64,000 bases of DNA from Bacteroidia bacterium (GCA_026391315.1 JAPLDT010000046.1:1-64000), one strand, 5' to 3'; positions 41,183-49,971 are shown, counted from the stretch's first letter. Made by a program: numbers and translations. Notes: generated by a model from the sequence alone, not told the origin.

Positions 41183-42931
41183 ATGAGAAAAATTACAATA
41201 TCCTTAATTTTACTTCTGGTAATAGGTTTAAGCTCTTGCACAAAAACCTGGCTGGATGTTAATAAAAATGTCGACGCTCCCGACTGGGTTAACCCGGTAC
41301 TTCGTTTGGGACCTGTACTTGCCTCTTACGAGGGAATCGCCTATGACCTCAGGGCTGTAGCACCATTGGTTGAATATTTTGGCGGAACCTCGTCGTTTGT
41401 CACAACTTATGGCGTTTCTCAAAGTTACTTTGCAGGTAGTGATAATGGCGGAGAGAGTTGGAGAATGACCTATTGGCTTCAGGGCATGAATGTCGAAAAC
41501 ATCATCAACGATGGTAGAAGCATGGGGCAGTATAAACTTGCTGGTATAGGATTAACCGTCAAAGCCTATTCGTGGCACATAATTGCATCCCTAAACGCGG
41601 ATATTCCTGTTAAAGATGCCTTCGTTCCCGGTCTTCTTTCGCACAATTATGACACAGAAGACTATGCCTACTCAATGGTTCGTTCATGGGCCAGGCAAGC
41701 TATTGCTGAATTTGATAAGGCAGACCAAACTATCTATCCGGCAACTTTAGCTACTGCAGATCTGATCTACAAAGGGGATGCCGCAAAATGGAAAAAATTC
41801 GCCTATGCTGTTTTAGCCAGAAACTACATTGCCATGGCCAAGAAAAATACCGCATATCTGGATTCAGCCATCGTCTGCGCGGATCAATCCTTCTCTAGCG
41901 CCTCTGATGATCCAAACCTGACTTTTCAGGCTACTGGCGTATCTACAACCTCTAACTTTTTTGGAGTTCTGAGGGGTAACCTCACCAATGTTCTGACCCA
42001 GTCTGATTACATTACGCAGGTTATGACAGGGACTATCCCAAATTACAATAGCGCTGGCGCAGTTGAAGGATTAAGCAGTTACCAGATGGTTACCGATACT
42101 GCAACACTGGATCCAAGATCAATCCTCTTGTTAGGGACTCTTGATCCAATGCCGGCTGATCCGAATACAATCAAGAAGGGAACCTATAAATTTGTCGGAA
42201 CAAAGCTGGGCTATGCTGCCGCCTGTTCACTCTGGGGGTCAACTACAGTTCCAACTGTTGCGGCCAATGGTCTGGGAAGATGGCTTTACAGGGACGATGC
42301 GCCATGGCCACTCTCAAGTTATGCTGAAATACAATTCGTCAAAGCGGAGGCACTGTACCTCAAGGGACAGAAATCGGCCGCATTGGATGCCTTTAAGTTA
42401 GCTGTTGCAGGTCACATGGACTTTGTGAAAAGGTTAATTGTAAGCACGGATAAAATAACATCCGCAAGATTTACGACTCTGGCAAGCGCCTATTTGAACA
42501 GTAAATTTGTCAACAATATGCAGCTTAGCGACTTCACGCTATCTCACATCATGATGCAGAAGTATGTAGCCTTGTTCCCATGGAGCCTGGATACCTGGAA
42601 TGATTTACGTCGGTATCATTATGATCTTGTGCTTGGCACAGGCGGAGTGCCTGTTACCGGGACTTCCTGGACCAACGATGTGGTTTATCACAAAGCGGAT
42701 TCAGACCCCGCAAGAATCTACAAAGGTTTCTATCTGGGGGCTGCTAATGTGGAAAACAGAAGGTCAAAGTTTGCTACAGACAACCAGGGATCACCATGCT
42801 ATCGTCTCCGTCCGCGATACAATTCGGAATACATGTGGAATCTTCCATCTTTGAAGAAACTTCTGCCAATCGCAGGCGATGCCCCCAATTACCAATGCTC
42901 CATGCCTTGGTTTACGATACCCGGAAATTAA
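41183..42931 (+). CDS. SusD/RagB-like lipoprotein
   Basis: Surface lipoprotein, 582 aa, that caps the SusC barrel and binds the ligand. Lipobox ends at Cys19 (IGLSSCTKTWLDVNKN), and the WLDVNKN stretch is typical of the SusD-like_2 group. Helical TPR-like parts follow, and KAEALYLKG in the C-terminal half matches the family pattern of a conserved Ala-Glu helix. It is translated 11 bases after SusC and 26 bases before the DUF4397 lipoprotein, forming a three-gene operon. Confidence 0.92.
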   Translation: MRKITISLILLLVIGLSSCTKTWLDVNKNVDAPDWVNPVLRLGPVLASYEGIAYDLRAVAPLVEYFGGTSSFVTTYGVSQSYFAGSDNGGESWRMTYWLQGMNVENIINDGRSMGQYKLAGIGLTVKAYSWHIIASLNADIPVKDAFVPGLLSHNYDTEDYAYSMVRSWARQAIAEFDKADQTIYPATLATADLIYKGDAAKWKKFAYAVLARNYIAMAKKNTAYLDSAIVCADQSFSSASDDPNLTFQATGVSTTSNFFGVLRGNLTNVLTQSDYITQVMTGTIPNYNSAGAVEGLSSYQMVTDTATLDPRSILLLGTLDPMPADPNTIKKGTYKFVGTKLGYAAACSLWGSTTVPTVAANGLGRWLYRDDAPWPLSSYAEIQFVKAEALYLKGQKSAALDAFKLAVAGHMDFVKRLIVSTDKITSARFTTLASAYLNSKFVNNMQLSDFTLSHIMMQKYVALFPWSLDTWNDLRRYHYDLVLGTGGVPVTGTSWTNDVVYHKADSDPARIYKGFYLGAANVENRRSKFATDNQGSPCYRLRPRYNSEYMWNLPSLKKLLPIAGDAPNYQCSMPWFTIPGN

Positions 42932-42957
42932 TCTCAACAAAATAAAAAACAACTAAA

Positions 42958-43803
42958 ATGAAAACAATACTAGCATTGGTCTCCATCCTGATGGTATTCA
43001 TGCTTGTCTCCTGTCAAAAGAATGTCATCACATTCGGAAACACAGACATTGATTTGAGCAAAAAAGCTGAAGTGAGGCTTGTTTATGTCCCACCACTTCT
43101 GACTTCTACCACACTTAATATCACCAGGCTGAAGTACAACGATCAATTGGTTTCAGAGGTTTCAACAGCCTTGGGTAACTCCTTTCCAAACAGCGCAGCC
43201 AAATACCATGTGGTCAATCAGGGCGCCGTTAAAGTGGATGCCTATATCGGTACAACCAAAGATGTGCTGCAATACAGCAATACCTTCACGGTAGGTACCG
43301 GCAAATTCACTGCCTTTATTCATAGTTTGACGGATGTGCCCTTTGTAATTAAGGATGCAGATGTTTTCCCAACAAGCGATGCATGGGCCGATACCCTTAC
43401 GAATATCCAGTTCGTTAATCTGCTATACAAAGCTGATGGTGTGACCCCTTATGGCAAACTCACCCTGAAAGGCAGAAGGGGAGCAGGTACAATAGCCAGT
43501 CCTTATGTTTACATTCCAATCGCCACTTGCGGTTTTAAAGAAGCCTCTACTTTGATCCCTTATAAACTGCTGAAAGGTACTGCAACTCTTTGGTCGGGAA
43601 CAGAAACCGGGTTGGCCTTTGTCTATGCTGATGATACGGGTGCACTCGTGAAGGTTTTTTCATCAAGCGGAGCTGTGGGAGATGCGGTCACAACCGGCAT
43701 TTCTCTGGGGAAGGGAAGAAATTATATCTTTAATATTAACGGGAAGGTTGGCACCAAATATGCCGATCAAGTTGTCCGGTTAAGTATTATTACGCTGAAT
43801 TAA
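42958..43803 (+). CDS. DUF4397-like lipoprotein
   Basis: Lipoprotein, 281 aa, with lipobox Cys19 (MVFMLVSCQKN). The rest is predicted beta-rich; a stretch around VRLVYVPPLLTSTTLNITRL and the later FTAFIHSLTDVPFV resembles the DUF4397 beta-sandwich, often found with SusC/SusD. Probably surface-exposed and part of the same uptake complex. A stem-loop follows 15 bases after its stop. The ligand is unknown; the family call is by pattern and moderately sure. Confidence 0.65.
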   Translation: MKTILALVSILMVFMLVSCQKNVITFGNTDIDLSKKAEVRLVYVPPLLTSTTLNITRLKYNDQLVSEVSTALGNSFPNSAAKYHVVNQGAVKVDAYIGTTKDVLQYSNTFTVGTGKFTAFIHSLTDVPFVIKDADVFPTSDAWADTLTNIQFVNLLYKADGVTPYGKLTLKGRRGAGTIASPYVYIPIATCGFKEASTLIPYKLLKGTATLWSGTETGLAFVYADDTGALVKVFSSSGAVGDAVTTGISLGKGRNYIFNINGKVGTKYADQVVRLSIITLN

Positions 43804-43817
43804 TCAAAGCTGAAATC

Positions 43818-43861
43818 GCTAAGATTTAACTATCACTTATTTGAGGTAGTTAAATCTTAGC
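43818..43861. terminator. Stem-loop after the SusC/SusD operon
   Basis: Arms GCTAAGATTTAACTA and TAGTTAAATCTTAGC form 15 perfect base pairs around a 14-base loop. It lacks a long T run, so it may be a terminator or a 3'-end stabiliser. Confidence 0.6.
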
Positions 43862-43894
43862 TTATAAATTACAAATCAAAAACAAACTTCAGGT

Positions 43895-44530
43895 ATGAAG
43901 AGAACATTTTTACTTTTTGGATACCTGGCAATCCTTTCGACTTTTTCCTTTGCTCAAAATATAAAGGAGGACAAAGAGGCTGCGGCAAAGGCTCGGTTTG
44001 AAAAAGCGGTAGCTGCCTTGAATGAGAAAGATTTTGTCATTATTGTGGATTCCTACGAAGCAAGCAACAGGACTTCGAAAGCCAATCCGGATTTATCAAA
44101 CTTCAAATCCTATGAGGCGAAGGAATCAAGTGATGGGACAAGCAAAACAAATACTGATGGGTCAGACTCCAAATCCGGGGATTCCAATGAATCAGGCGAC
44201 AGAACCATCAAAACAAATACTGATGTGGCTAACTTTCTGTCATATGAGAAGGAGTTCGTTATCCTTCAGGGTATTCCTGCCGGGAACCAGTATACCAACA
44301 AGGTTAATGTGTCTGATTTCAAGCAGGATACTGACAAAAAGGGCAATGTCAGGATTAAAATGCAGGTCAAAGGATTTTACATAACTGCAAAAATTGAGAT
44401 CTCTCTTAAAAAAGGTGGCAATTATGCTGATGTAATCGTCTCTCCAACCAAAGGAGATACCAAACGGTTCTCCGGCGAAATTATTCCCAAATCTGAATCA
44501 AAGTATTTCAAAAGACCCGGAGAAGTATAG
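43895..44530 (+). CDS. DUF4251 protein with triplicated insert
   Basis: Exported protein, 211 aa, with a signal peptide ending about residue 21 (TFSFAQ). The C-terminal half matches DUF4251, a Bacteroidota periplasmic beta domain (DFKQDTDKKGNVRIKMQVKG to YADVIVSPTKGDTKRF). Between the usual N-terminal helix (AAAKARFEKAVAALNEKDFV) and this core are three tandem 22-residue units of the type E-S-x-D-x-T-x-K-T-N-T-D (residues 55-120). The third unit merges into the domain's first strand, so the array looks like expansion of a native segment. Function is unknown. A strong terminator follows. Confidence 0.8.
   Translation: MKRTFLLFGYLAILSTFSFAQNIKEDKEAAAKARFEKAVAALNEKDFVIIVDSYEASNRTSKANPDLSNFKSYEAKESSDGTSKTNTDGSDSKSGDSNESGDRTIKTNTDVANFLSYEKEFVILQGIPAGNQYTNKVNVSDFKQDTDKKGNVRIKMQVKGFYITAKIEISLKKGGNYADVIVSPTKGDTKRFSGEIIPKSESKYFKRPGEV
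44057..44254 (+). repeat. Three tandem 66-base coding repeats
   Basis: Units at 44057-44122, 44123-44188 and 44189-44254, each exactly 22 codons, within the DUF4251 gene. Units 2 and 3 share ACAAATACTGATG. They have diverged by substitution but not by indel, so the triplication is not very recent. Confidence 0.85.
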
Positions 44531-44552
44531 TTCAATCTTCAGGCAACAAAAA

Positions 44553-44588
44553 GGGAGAGGCTGTTTCGCGAACGAAACAGCCTCTCCC
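44553..44588. terminator. Strong hairpin terminator after the DUF4251 gene
   Basis: A 16-bp perfect stem (GGGAGAGGCTGTTTCG / CGAAACAGCCTCTCCC) with a CGAA loop, preceded by an A run and followed by T-rich sequence. It can act in both directions. Its last three bases overlap the right copy of the 36-nt inverted repeat. Confidence 0.85.
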
Positions 44589-44621
44589 TACTTTATCCTT
44601 TTTACTTTATCCTTTATCCTT
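44586..44621 (-). repeat. 36-nt inverted repeat, right copy
   Basis: Reads CCCTACTTTATCC, then TTTTTACTTTATCC, then TTTATCCTT; exact reverse complement of 36548-36583. A further CTTTATCCTT unit lies at 44630-44639. Confidence 0.85.
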
Positions 44622-44670
44622 GGAAACTCCTTTATCCTTATTTTGGCTACTTTAGTAAAAAAATTCACCA

Positions 44671-45351
44671 ATGCATTTTGCCAAAATCCGGGCCTTTATC
44701 TTCGACATGGACGGGGTGCTGATCGACAGCGAGAACCTCTACAAAGTGATTGAGCAAAATCTTTTTGCCAAAGTAGGTGTTGCAATTGATCACGACGAAC
44801 ATATATCCTATCAGGGAAGTTCCAATCCGGTGATGTGGAGCAAAATCATAGAGAAGCATCACTTGCATACCCCGCTTGACGAACTGGTTAGGATCACCGA
44901 AGAAACAGTCATCAGCTATTTCAGTTCCCTGCCGGAAATTCACCCGATGCCAGGTGTTGTAAAACTTCTTGACAAACTGAAAGAAAGAGAGATAAGAATG
45001 GCTTTGGCCTCCTCCTCTACGATCGAAGTAATCAGCATCGTTCTGTCCAAAACCGGTCTTGCCTCCTATTTCGATACAGTGGTCGATTGCACCGAAGCCG
45101 GTGCCGGGAAACCGGATCCGGCCATCTTTCTGCTGGCCCAAAAGAAACTTGGAGTTCCCAAAGAAAATTGTGTGATCTTAGAAGACTCTGCCAACGGAAT
45201 AAAGGCTGCCGCTGCTGCCGGTATGTATTGTATCGCCTTCAACGGACCCGGTTCCGAACACCAGGATCAGTCTGCTGCAAATTGGCGTATCTCCCGTTTT
45301 TCTGAGATCACAGAAAAATTTGAACATGAAAATTTAATCCTTAGACTATGA
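44671..45351 (+). CDS. HAD-superfamily phosphatase / phosphoglucomutase-like
   Basis: Cytoplasmic HAD hydrolase, 226 aa, of the beta-phosphoglucomutase-like subgroup. Motif I is FIFDMDGVLIDS with Asp12 and Asp14, motif II LASSSTIEVI, the Lys region GAGKPDPAIFLLA, and motif III/IV VILEDSANGIKAAAAAG. A helical cap lies between motifs I and II. It could be a sugar-phosphate phosphatase or mutase. Its last 4 bases overlap the next gene, so the two are co-translated. Confidence 0.9.
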   Translation: MHFAKIRAFIFDMDGVLIDSENLYKVIEQNLFAKVGVAIDHDEHISYQGSSNPVMWSKIIEKHHLHTPLDELVRITEETVISYFSSLPEIHPMPGVVKLLDKLKEREIRMALASSSTIEVISIVLSKTGLASYFDTVVDCTEAGAGKPDPAIFLLAQKKLGVPKENCVILEDSANGIKAAAAAGMYCIAFNGPGSEHQDQSAANWRISRFSEITEKFEHENLILRL

Positions 45352-46235
45352 AAAATTTAATCGCTGTTTGTCTGTTGTTTTCTGCTCTTAATCTCTTTTC
45401 ACAAGCAAAACCTGAATCAAAACTATCCTGCAGCTACGATGAACTTACTGCTCCCGATTTCGTGAAGGCCGTCGAAAGATCTTCGGGAGTATGCTTGCTT
45501 CCTATGGGAATTCTCGAGAAACATGGTCCGCATCTGCCGCTGGGAACCGATATTTTTGAGTGCAGGAAGGTGGCCCTTACAGCTGCTGAGCAGGAGTATT
45601 GCGTCGTTTTTCCGACCTATTTTGCCGGTCAAATCAACGAAGCACGTCATCAGCCTGGTACGATCGCCTATAGTCCTGAACTCATCTGGAAAATACTACA
45701 GGAGACATGTGAAGAACTCTCCCGCAACGGTCTGAAAAAGATTATCATCGTCAATGGTCACGGAGGAAACAACGATTTCCTGAGATATTTCTGCATGTCG
45801 CAGCTGCACAGTCAAAAGGATTATGTTTTGGTTTTCTTTCAACCCAATGACACTCCTGAAGTTGCAAAGAAAATTGAGTCCCTTAGGCAAACCAAAACCG
45901 GTGGGCACGCCGACGAAAAGGAGACCTCCATGATGCGCTTTATCAGGTCTGATCTTGTCAAGACTGAGCTTGCAGGAACGCAATCGGGTCAAAATCAGAA
46001 GAGACTGGCCGAAGTTCCCTTTCAGTACACAGGCATCTGGTGGTACGCTCAATACCCCAACCATTATGCAGGAGATGCCACCAAAAGCAGTGTAGAGCTG
46101 GGAAAAGTAGTGGTTGAATCACAGGCAGAGCAACTTGCCCAACTGATTAAAACACTCAAAAACAACAATAAAATAGAATCATTGCAGAATCAGTTTTACA
46201 AGGATTCAGCGAATCCGTTAAATACAAAACAATAA
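45348..46235 (+). CDS. Creatininase-family amidohydrolase, exported
   Basis: Protein of 295 aa with a signal peptide (MKNLIAVCLLFSALNLFSQA) and a creatininase-type metal-dependent fold: MGILEKHGPHLPLGTDIFEC (Glu, His and Asp ligands), PGTIAYSPELIW, and IIIVNGHGGNNDFLR. Members hydrolyse cyclic or linear amides such as creatinine or formamidopyrimidines, mostly in the cytoplasm; the signal peptide places this one in the periplasm. Substrate unknown. Its ATG overlaps the HAD gene's stop by 4 bases. Confidence 0.86.
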   Translation: MKNLIAVCLLFSALNLFSQAKPESKLSCSYDELTAPDFVKAVERSSGVCLLPMGILEKHGPHLPLGTDIFECRKVALTAAEQEYCVVFPTYFAGQINEARHQPGTIAYSPELIWKILQETCEELSRNGLKKIIIVNGHGGNNDFLRYFCMSQLHSQKDYVLVFFQPNDTPEVAKKIESLRQTKTGGHADEKETSMMRFIRSDLVKTELAGTQSGQNQKRLAEVPFQYTGIWWYAQYPNHYAGDATKSSVELGKVVVESQAEQLAQLIKTLKNNNKIESLQNQFYKDSANPLNTKQ

Positions 46236-46251
46236 TTTAACCATTCTAGCA

Positions 46252-46887
46252 TTGGAAAAACGATATACAGCGAATGAAGAGCGATGGAATGTACTGACCC
46301 ATGGGTTTGGGCTGGTGATGTCATTAATAGGTATGGTTGTCTTGTTGAATAAGGCCATTCAACTCCATTCAGCTAAAATTTTTGTTGCTTTTCTAATCTA
46401 TGGAATTGGTGTGACCACTATGTTTCTGGCCTCAACACTCTACCATTCTTCAACTGATCCAAAGATTAGGAAAAGGCTGAATGTCTTTGACCACAGCGCC
46501 ATCTATCTGACCATCGCCGGGAGCTATACGCCTATTACAATGCTGACGATGCCGCCGCTTTGGGGAATTCCGGTGATGATAACAGTTTGGCTGATTGCTG
46601 CCACCGGGATCATTCTCAAATTTTTCTTTATCGGAAGATTCCCAAAGCTTTCAACCGTGATGTATGTCCTGATGGGTTGGGTCATTGTTATCGCCATCAA
46701 ACCATTGATTAACAGCATGGCCACTGCAGGTTTGGTTTGGCTGCTTGCCGGAGGATTGTCCTATACATTGGGCGCAGTTCTTTATCAAATTCAAAGATTA
46801 AAATTCAATCATGCGATCTTTCATATTTTTGTCCTGATTGGTGCTGCCTGCCATTACATTGTCATCTTCAGTTACAGTATAAATTAA
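46252..46887 (+). CDS. Hemolysin III family protein (PAQR/TrhA)
   Basis: Seven-helix membrane protein, 211 aa, of the hemolysin III (PAQR) family. Seen: NEERWNVLTHGFGLVMSLIG, the STLYHSS histidine, FDHSAIYLTIAGSYTP, and a C-terminal HAIFHIFVLIGAACHY with the metal-binding His residues. In E. coli the homologue TrhA influences membrane fluidity. The start is TTG at 46252 (TTGGAAAAA), 16 bases after the creatininase stop; no better ATG is nearby. Confidence 0.92.
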   Translation: MEKRYTANEERWNVLTHGFGLVMSLIGMVVLLNKAIQLHSAKIFVAFLIYGIGVTTMFLASTLYHSSTDPKIRKRLNVFDHSAIYLTIAGSYTPITMLTMPPLWGIPVMITVWLIAATGIILKFFFIGRFPKLSTVMYVLMGWVIVIAIKPLINSMATAGLVWLLAGGLSYTLGAVLYQIQRLKFNHAIFHIFVLIGAACHYIVIFSYSIN

Positions 46888-46914
46888 ACTTTTACTTGAT
46901 TAAATGGATTCATT

Positions 46915-47000
46915 CTTTGTGAAACCTTAGTGTTCTTAGTGTCTTAGTGGCAAGAAAAAAATAGCCACCAAGGCACAAAGCCACAAAGGTTTCACGAAGG
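46915..47000. repeat. CACGAAGG-type inverted repeat, copy 3
   Basis: Arms CTTTGTGAAACCTTAGTGTT..CTTAGTGGC and GCCACCAAGGCACAAAGCC..GTTTCACGAAG surround an A-rich loop. A diverged member of the family at 25512 and 29912. Confidence 0.7.
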
Positions 47001-47020
47001 GAACCACAAACAAAAGCTAT

Positions 47021-47458
47021 ATGACCAAACAATTAGTTATTCTGTTTTTACTTCTTACAGCCTGCACTACAGCTGTTAACAAAGCCCAGCTGGAAACTGC
47101 AAAAAAGGAGATCGTTCAAACTGAGCAGGCATTTGCGGCGATGGCTAAGGAGAAAGGCCTTTCGGAAGCCTTCGCCTATTTCGCCGATTCGGCTGCATCC
47201 CTCAACCGTGGAAGCTATGTGGTACATGGAAAGGATTCCATCCTCCTTTACTATCTTGCTCCAAGGTACAAGGGTGTAGAGCTATTGTGGAAACCTGATT
47301 TCGTGGAGGTTTCCGCCTCTGGGGATCTTGGCTATACGTATGGTAAATTTCTCTTTTCCACACACGATTCTACCGGACAGGTAATCCGCTCAAAAGGGAT
47401 CTTTCATACCGTTTGGAAAAAGCAGGCGGATGGTCAGTGGCGGTTCGTGTGGGACTAA
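47021..47458 (+). CDS. DUF4440 / NTF2-like lipoprotein
   Basis: Small lipoprotein of 145 aa with lipobox Cys15 (LFLLLTACTT). The rest is an NTF2-like cone fold of the DUF4440 type: EQAFAAMAKEKGLSEAFAYF, then LLWKPDFVEVSASGDLGYTY and WKKQADGQWRFVWD at the C-terminus. Such domains bind small ligands; the function is unknown. Its stop overlaps that of the convergent GntR gene by 4 bases (CTAA). Confidence 0.85.
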   Translation: MTKQLVILFLLLTACTTAVNKAQLETAKKEIVQTEQAFAAMAKEKGLSEAFAYFADSAASLNRGSYVVHGKDSILLYYLAPRYKGVELLWKPDFVEVSASGDLGYTYGKFLFSTHDSTGQVIRSKGIFHTVWKKQADGQWRFVWD

Positions 47459-48183
47459 TACTGCTTAAGAAATTTATTGTAAACCTGCATGTTGCGATCA
47501 AGGTGTGCCTGCATTTTTTCGTAGGAACGATCCGCGTCCTTCTCCCGGATGGCATTGACAATCTCCTTGTGGTAGCCCAGCGTAATCTCCTTCTCTCCTT
47601 CAATGTTAGCGTAAATAAAATTGCGCATCCGCGGAAGCAGGTTGTATACCGGTTCCATGGTAACGATCACAAATGGATTGGTGGTGGCGCGTGCCAGGCA
47701 AAGGTGAAATTTGTTGTCGATATCCGACTCCAACTGGGTATTGTCGGGATTGCACTTGCTAAAATCAAGCAGATTAGCCTCAAGATTCTTTAGGTCCTCT
47801 TCTGTACGGTTAATCGCTGCCATTTTGGCAATTTCGGGCTCGAACGCAAGTCGGAGCTCAATGATTTGTCTAATCAACTGATCATCGAACTTCAGGTCAT
47901 AATAGAGATTCAGTGACTGGATGGCATCTTTGATATCAATCTTGGTGACAACCATACCACTGCCTTTCCGTATTTCAATGAGTCCCCTGGCACTCAAACG
48001 CCTAAGAGCTTCGCGCAAGGCCGTGCGGCTTACGGCAAACATTTCGCAGAGCTCGCGCTCAGGAGGGAGTTTTGCGCCAATGGGCAACTTTTTCTCCCGG
48101 ATGGCCCGTTCGATGTTTCGTTCAATCTTCTGACTGAGCGTCTGTGATGTTCCTATTTTCTGGAAAATATCCTCCATATCCAT
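47455..48183 (-). CDS. FadR-subfamily GntR transcriptional regulator
   Basis: DNA-binding regulator, 242 aa. The N-terminal winged helix (about 12-80) shows LPIGAKLPPERELCEMFAVS and RTALREALRRLSARGLIEIR. The C-terminal FCD ligand domain (about 105-235) has Asp/His-rich positions (SDIDNKFHLCLARATTNP) that in relatives bind a metal and an organic acid. The target is unknown; FadR-type regulators often control uptake or use of sugar acids or amino sugars. ATG at 48177 is an alternative start. Confidence 0.92.
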   Translation of the reverse strand: MDMEDIFQKIGTSQTLSQKIERNIERAIREKKLPIGAKLPPERELCEMFAVSRTALREALRRLSARGLIEIRKGSGMVVTKIDIKDAIQSLNLYYDLKFDDQLIRQIIELRLAFEPEIAKMAAINRTEEDLKNLEANLLDFSKCNPDNTQLESDIDNKFHLCLARATTNPFVIVTMEPVYNLLPRMRNFIYANIEGEKEITLGYHKEIVNAIREKDADRSYEKMQAHLDRNMQVYNKFLKQY

Positions 48184-48217
48184 GGTACAACGATTATTTG
48201 AACAGGCACAAAATAAG

Positions 48218-48225
48218 CAAAATTA
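48218..48225 (-). promoter_or_regulatory. Candidate -7 box of the GntR gene
   Basis: On the minus strand TAATTTTG fits TAnnTTTG, about 35 bases before the start codon. No clear TTG lies at the expected upstream distance, so this is tentative. Confidence 0.35.
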
Positions 48226-48233
48226 TGACGATA

Positions 48234-48812
48234 TTATTCAGTGATTTTTTTTAATGCTTTGCCAAATCCTACCGGATTATCGATAGTAAAAGAGTAAGTT
48301 GCAGGAAAGCTCTTCGAATCTGTTACCAAATAAAAGAAAAGAGAACCTTCTTTTTCGAACAGTTCCATAATTTTTTGAGCATCCACGCTTTTGATGAATA
48401 GTCGGTCGGAAACATTCTTGGCCGTAAAATCGGCCACCTCGGCAGCACCCGACTTAATCTTGATTTTGTATTGGGTCTCGTCGCCCTTTTTGACAGCCGT
48501 CGTGCCATATTGCAGAAGCTTGATGCAGAAGGTCTCTTTGTCGATCACAAATTTCACTTTCAGCTCAGCCTTATCGTTGTTTGGGTCGCTGAAGGTGCCC
48601 CAGATGGCAAATGAATTGGTGATGTAGGAGGCATTCCTGTTATTTCCAAGATTGCTGGCATAACTGGCTATTTTCCATATTCCGTATTCACTGGCAGACG
48701 CGGTTTTAACAGTATCCTTTTTTACCGGTTCAGACTGGACAGGCTTTTGCTGCTTCGTCCCACAAGCCGCAATAACCACAGAAAAAATTAGGATGATGAC
48801 AAATTTTTTCAT
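48234..48812 (-). CDS. Unrecognised lipoprotein
   Basis: Lipoprotein, 192 aa from the ATG at 48812, which places the signal MKKFVIILIFSVVIAAC with lipobox Cys17 at the N-terminus; an upstream ATG at 48860 would hide it. After a Lys/Pro/Glu-rich linker (QQKPVQSEPVKKDTVKT) the protein looks like a compact beta domain (AELKVKFVIDKETFCIKLLQ). I do not recognise the family. It lies upstream of the GntR gene on the same strand, 50 bases apart, and may be co-transcribed. Confidence 0.65.
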   Translation of the reverse strand: MKKFVIILIFSVVIAACGTKQQKPVQSEPVKKDTVKTASASEYGIWKIASYASNLGNNRNASYITNSFAIWGTFSDPNNDKAELKVKFVIDKETFCIKLLQYGTTAVKKGDETQYKIKIKSGAAEVADFTAKNVSDRLFIKSVDAQKIMELFEKEGSLFFYLVTDSKSFPATYSFTIDNPVGFGKALKKITE

Positions 48813-48963
48813 TGATGTAAGGAGTTGGTAGTTTGTACTTGTAAATATAGCACTAACCAATCACAATTAAAAGAACAAATATTGGCTTCTGTTAGATTAA
48901 ATTAACATCTTTTAACCCTCACAGGTTCGGATAGGCAACCCGCACCAATATTTAAACCATTAA

Positions 48964-49971
48964 CTATTTCATATTTCTCACATTCACAATGTAATCCTTG
49001 ATATCCAAAATAGTCTTTTCGGAAAGTTGATATACCACCGCCGGTGTTTCCGGCAGTACAATTTCATAAAGTATGTAGGATTCCAAATATTTATTCTCTA
49101 CGGCCTCTTTTAAAATCATTAATTGTCGTTCTTTGCTGACATCCACCTTCATATTTTCCATCGCTCCGAGAAATGTAATCAGACATTCCTTATCTTCAAG
49201 GGTCGAATAGGTTCCCTCAGGTACTCCCATGGATTCCTTGTATCCCGGTTCAAACTTCCATAATGCCTTGGTCAAGGCATATCCGGTCCATTTTTCATTA
49301 CAGGATACGCCTATCCTACCTTCCGGAGTTTTAGAGAGTTGAATTTGAGGATTGAAACACCAATCCTCCGTATTCATAAAGGCCTGTTCAAAGATTTTGT
49401 CCATTGATTTTTTAATCCTTGGATTATTTCTGTTTAGAATCCGGGCTATGGCAATTTCATTGACTGCCTCCTTTATTTTGTTTATTGTCAAATAGTTATC
49501 TGCCAGGAACCAGTGTGCCATGTAATCGATATAGTTCGTTTGAATGGCTCTTTTGAACCATTCTATGGCCTGCTGCCGATCCTCCCTTTTCTCATAAATC
49601 TGACCAATATAGGTCAACACGTTAGAAAGGGTTGAATCCGCCTGGATGGTCAGTTGGTAATATACCAAAGCGCTGTCAATTTGATGATTATTGAAGAAAA
49701 GCTCAGCCTTATCAAACAATGGTTTGGCCTCCTCTGTGTATTTAAAGTGGCGCGTTTCCAGACCAGAATCGCTGGGAATCCTGTAGCTATCATGGTAATT
49801 AAGCTTTTCGGAATAATCCTGGCAAGGAATCTCCTTTTCAAGTAATTTGAGTTCGTAAGACAATTTAGAATCGGCTATGATTTTAAATATCTCGGATGGA
49901 GAATGGATTTGTTGGGAGAATCCATTACTCAAAGTAAAAAATAGAACGAAGAGTAAGTTAATTTTTTTCAT
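48964..49971 (-). CDS. TPR-repeat protein, exported
   Basis: Protein of 335 aa with signal peptide (LLFVLFFTLSNGFSQ). Tetratricopeptide-like repeats run from about 85 to 195 (AKPLFDKAELFFNNHQIDSA, then LTYIGQIYEKREDRQQAIEW and MAHWFLADNYLTINKIKEAV). The C-terminal 140 residues (about 195-335) are not recognised. Likely a periplasmic binding scaffold. It is the last gene of the minus-strand unit after four DUF3857 genes, 89 bases from the nearest, and is similarly AT-rich. Confidence 0.78.
   Translation of the reverse strand: MKKINLLFVLFFTLSNGFSQQIHSPSEIFKIIADSKLSYELKLLEKEIPCQDYSEKLNYHDSYRIPSDSGLETRHFKYTEEAKPLFDKAELFFNNHQIDSALVYYQLTIQADSTLSNVLTYIGQIYEKREDRQQAIEWFKRAIQTNYIDYMAHWFLADNYLTINKIKEAVNEIAIARILNRNNPRIKKSMDKIFEQAFMNTEDWCFNPQIQLSKTPEGRIGVSCNEKWTGYALTKALWKFEPGYKESMGVPEGTYSTLEDKECLITFLGAMENMKVDVSKERQLMILKEAVENKYLESYILYEIVLPETPAVVYQLSEKTILDIKDYIVNVRNMK

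Noticed and set aside
38073-43803. A complete polysaccharide utilization locus
   Set aside because: SusC/SusD and a DUF4397 lipoprotein are present, but there is no glycoside hydrolase, sigma/anti-sigma pair or hybrid regulator beside them, so a polysaccharide substrate is not supported.
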